DNA from: Oryzias latipes
Lineage: Eukaryota; Chordata; Actinopteri; Beloniformes; Adrianichthyidae
Reading direction: 5' to 3'
Length of the DNA: 64,000 nucleotides
Assembly: GCF_002234675.1 (NCBI RefSeq)
Contig: NC_019869.2
Coordinates: 15,299,015-15,363,014 of the forward strand
Shown: in pieces, positions 47,420-64,000 of the stretch
Layout: each line of letters starts with the position of its first letter
Position numbering within the stretch: the stretch's first letter is position 1
Position numbers and translations under genes: made by a program
The notes under the pieces: generated by a model
What the model was told of the DNA's origin: nothing
The model's database searches: none
Seen by the model: only the letters and a program-made list of their open reading frames with translations

Positions 47420-48880
47420 ACCTGTTACTGTGAACCCTGTTGCCCTGGTGCTGTCTGTGTCCTTTCTAGTGCTGAGAACTAGGCTGTACTCTAAAAGACA
47501 AGTGTTAGTGCCCAGAAAACAGTATTTAACTGCTTTTTGTCCAACTGATGTATCTAAAGGTTAAACGGGTGAAGTGGGAACCTCTTTTTTTAATGCAATA
47601 ATGTTACAGAAGATCTTTTTGCCTTATATAAACCTTCAATTTTGTGGTCACAGTATGGTAAATGAGGGAAAAGAAAGATTTTTCCCCCTTTTATTCACTC
47701 AAAGTACAGTTTTAGGGTGACATTAAGAAACTTTTGTCCTCAGGACAAGAAGTCATGCAATTTGGAGGATTCTATTTAAGATCAATTAAAATTGTGCGTT
47801 TCTGTGGGGAGAAAAAAACAACTTGCTGGTCATAAAGGCTCGCCAAGTCCATCATGCTGATATGAATGTTTTATATCCTCTAGAGGATTGCTCACCCACT
47901 CTACTCTTACTTGTACATACACTTTTCAAAGCAGAATGTTCTCAGGAGGCCATTCAATTATCAGCTTTGACAATGTACCGTGGGGGAAGGAGCTACTGGC
48001 AGTGGTCCCCCTGCCGTGGTTGCTGCATGGATACGGGTCCCTCTCCTCTTGGTTTTAATTGCACCTCAGACATGTAGGACCCTTGGTGTGTGTCTGGGGG
48101 GGGTGCTTGGACATCATGGCCAGCAACAGAAGATGTCCTCTCAGTGCCCTACCTGCCATTTTTAACTGCACCCTTTAGTACATATACCCTTTACCCCACA
48201 ACAATATACACACTCCAACACACACAAATACACTCACAAGGAAGGAGGGACCTCTGATCATCTGTCCCTTACCCCATCCCTGGTGGGGGTCCTGGCTACC
48301 ACTGCCTTGGTTGGGGGATGACTGGGCACTCTCCCTAAAATCTAATTGTTTTATTCCTGCATAGTAATATCACTCTTTCTAAAGATCTTGTAAATTTGAA
48401 GCCGGGATAAAATATTATTACATAATATTATTTTCTTTTTGTGGGGTCTAAGACGAAATTTGAAATTGAGATTTACAAAAATATCTCATAAATTTACGAC
48501 ATAATTGAAAGAAAAAAAAGTTGTTAAACTTGCCCTAAAACTCTGTCGTAATATAATGGATTTCTTCAGCAATTATTTATACAAATATGTATACCACCTG
48601 GTTACATAAAGATGGATGTTGCTTCTCAGGTTGTCTCCTGAAGCCTTTAAATGGGATTAAAGATTCAGGAGATTGTAATCTCAGAAAAAATCCTCTGATC
48701 TTTGGCTTCTTTTTTATATTTGTTTTATTCTGGAATCTGTTTGGTGCACTGGTTTAAAAATTAATATTTTTTAAGTTTTCTTTTTCACATCAGGGATGTT
48801 TGCTTGAATTTAATCCCATCACATCCTTAAAATGTATATTTTTTCTTTTACTTAAAATCTGTTATAATGTGTCGTGACCT
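47420..48880. other. Intergenic DNA between cox6b and slc2a3
   Basis: At 47820-48380 a CT/CA-rich stretch (TGCATGGATACGGGTCCC, then CACCTCAGACATGTAGGACC) looks like a fish non-LTR retrotransposon tail, but I cannot name it. At 48385-48552 lies an end of the TACGAC-type element family (CCCTAAAACTCTGTCGTA). Confidence 0.4.
48385..48552. repeat. Solo end of TACGAC-type element
   Basis: GCCCTAAAACTCTGTCGTA matches the right end of 16385-17320, and CTCATAAATTTACGAC-like palindromic words precede it. The left end is not found. Confidence 0.5.
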
Positions 48881-48979
48881 GTTACTTTTGTAACGTTGCG
48901 TCATCTGCAGCATCAGCATCCGTCACCCAGCGGTGTCTGTCAAGGTCATCAACGAGAGCAGTACAGGAAGTGTCCTCCA

Positions 48980-49236
48980 TCCTTGGTGCGCATGCGCTCG
49001 TCCTATTTCGAGTGACCAACTAACCGAATAAAGGATGCGAGCGTACAAGAAGCAGCGGGATGAGGCGATGCTACGCAGGAGCTTAGCGTTTGAGCGTGGG
49101 GGCGGGGCTTCATCCCAGCGACCCCGTCTGATTGGTTGACAATAAAAGTAATGAGAACAAGTGAGGCCGGCTACGTGCGTTCATCCTCGCAGGAGCTGTG
49201 GATGGGAGAATCGTGAGGGGTTTAACTTAAGGACAG
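48980..49236 (+). promoter_or_regulatory. slc2a3: slc2a3 core promoter and non-coding exon 1
   Basis: This is the most CpG-rich stretch upstream of slc2a3. It holds an NRF1-type palindrome TGCGCATGCGC (48987-48997), a GC box GGGGGCGGGG (49098-49107), an inverted CCAAT box ATTGG (49131-49135) and an AT-rich AATAAAAG (49142-49149). Exon 1 is non-coding and ends at 49236 (GGACAG/GTGAGT). The transcription start is inferred to be near 49170-49200. Confidence 0.6.
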
Positions 49237-49497
49237 GTGAGTGTCCGCCCACAGCCACGAGCCACGTCCATCATCTCAATCCGTCCAGATGTTCTCTAAA
49301 TGACTGATTCATTTTTCCCTAAACGGAGCCATGGACAGCGACTAAAGGGGTGTGCTCATTTTTCGCAGTGTCAGTTTGGGCGGGCGGGTCCTTCGAAGTC
49401 TTCATCCCTCCACCTGAACCCCCCCTTAGGAGCGCGTGTCCTCCACGCGTCGTCTCTGACCATTTAAGCTCGTGCTCGTGCGGTCACAGTGCAGAAG

Positions 49498-64000
<14,503 letters not shown>

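Overview
The window is nuclear DNA of a teleost fish, most likely a spiny-rayed (percomorph) species. The evidence is intron-bearing vertebrate genes with GT-AG junctions, AT-rich introns, and a dense set of fish-type transposons (Tc1/mariner, hAT, piggyBac, Harbinger-like MITEs, tRNA-derived SINEs, L1-like LINEs). There are no bacterial features, rRNA genes, true tRNA genes or CRISPR arrays.

Four protein-coding genes can be assembled exon by exon. (1) 5301-9812, minus strand: cacng6, a claudin-fold voltage-gated calcium channel gamma subunit, six coding exons, 286 aa. (2) 30317-38869, plus strand: a neuronal pentraxin of about 682 aa in five exons. It has two very large histidine/aspartate-rich insertions where its relatives carry a linker and coiled coil; this is the most unusual object here. 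(3) 44862-47331, plus strand: cox6b, the intermembrane-space CHCH subunit of cytochrome c oxidase, three coding exons. (4) 49498-64000, plus strand: slc2a3 (GLUT3-type glucose transporter), ten coding exons. Its stop codon is the last three bases of the window, and a GC-rich promoter with NRF1, GC-box and CCAAT-like motifs lies near 48.98-49.15 kb. The cytoplasmic tail is long and Ala/Pro-rich.

The rest is intron and intergenic DNA shaped by mobile elements. Several are intact enough to give exact ends and target-site duplications: a Harbinger-like MITE (922-1606, TTA), a mariner-type element (2759-3725, TA), a fossil hAT in a cacng6 intron (7833-8957), a 205-bp piggyBac-type MITE (18841-19045, TTAA), a Tc1 element with IR/DR ends (50608-52234, TA) and a hAT inside a second hAT-like repeat (55516-56186, exact 8-bp duplication). 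Nested insertions give relative ages: Tc1 into a MITE at 50-52 kb, a 1.8-kb element into a SINE at 22-24 kb, and a foldback carrying duplicated retroelement tails at 31.5-33.3 kb. One dispersed family (four copies) keeps a short protein-like frame that resembles the start of the zinc domain shared with P2X7.

The genes do not form one pathway. cacng6 (excitable-cell calcium channel), the neuronal pentraxin (synaptic or extracellular scaffold), cox6b (respiration) and slc2a3 (neuronal-type glucose uptake) are neighbours by ancestry. CACNG genes lie near NPTX genes in other vertebrate paralogous blocks, so this pentraxin may be an extra ohnolog linked to CACNG6.
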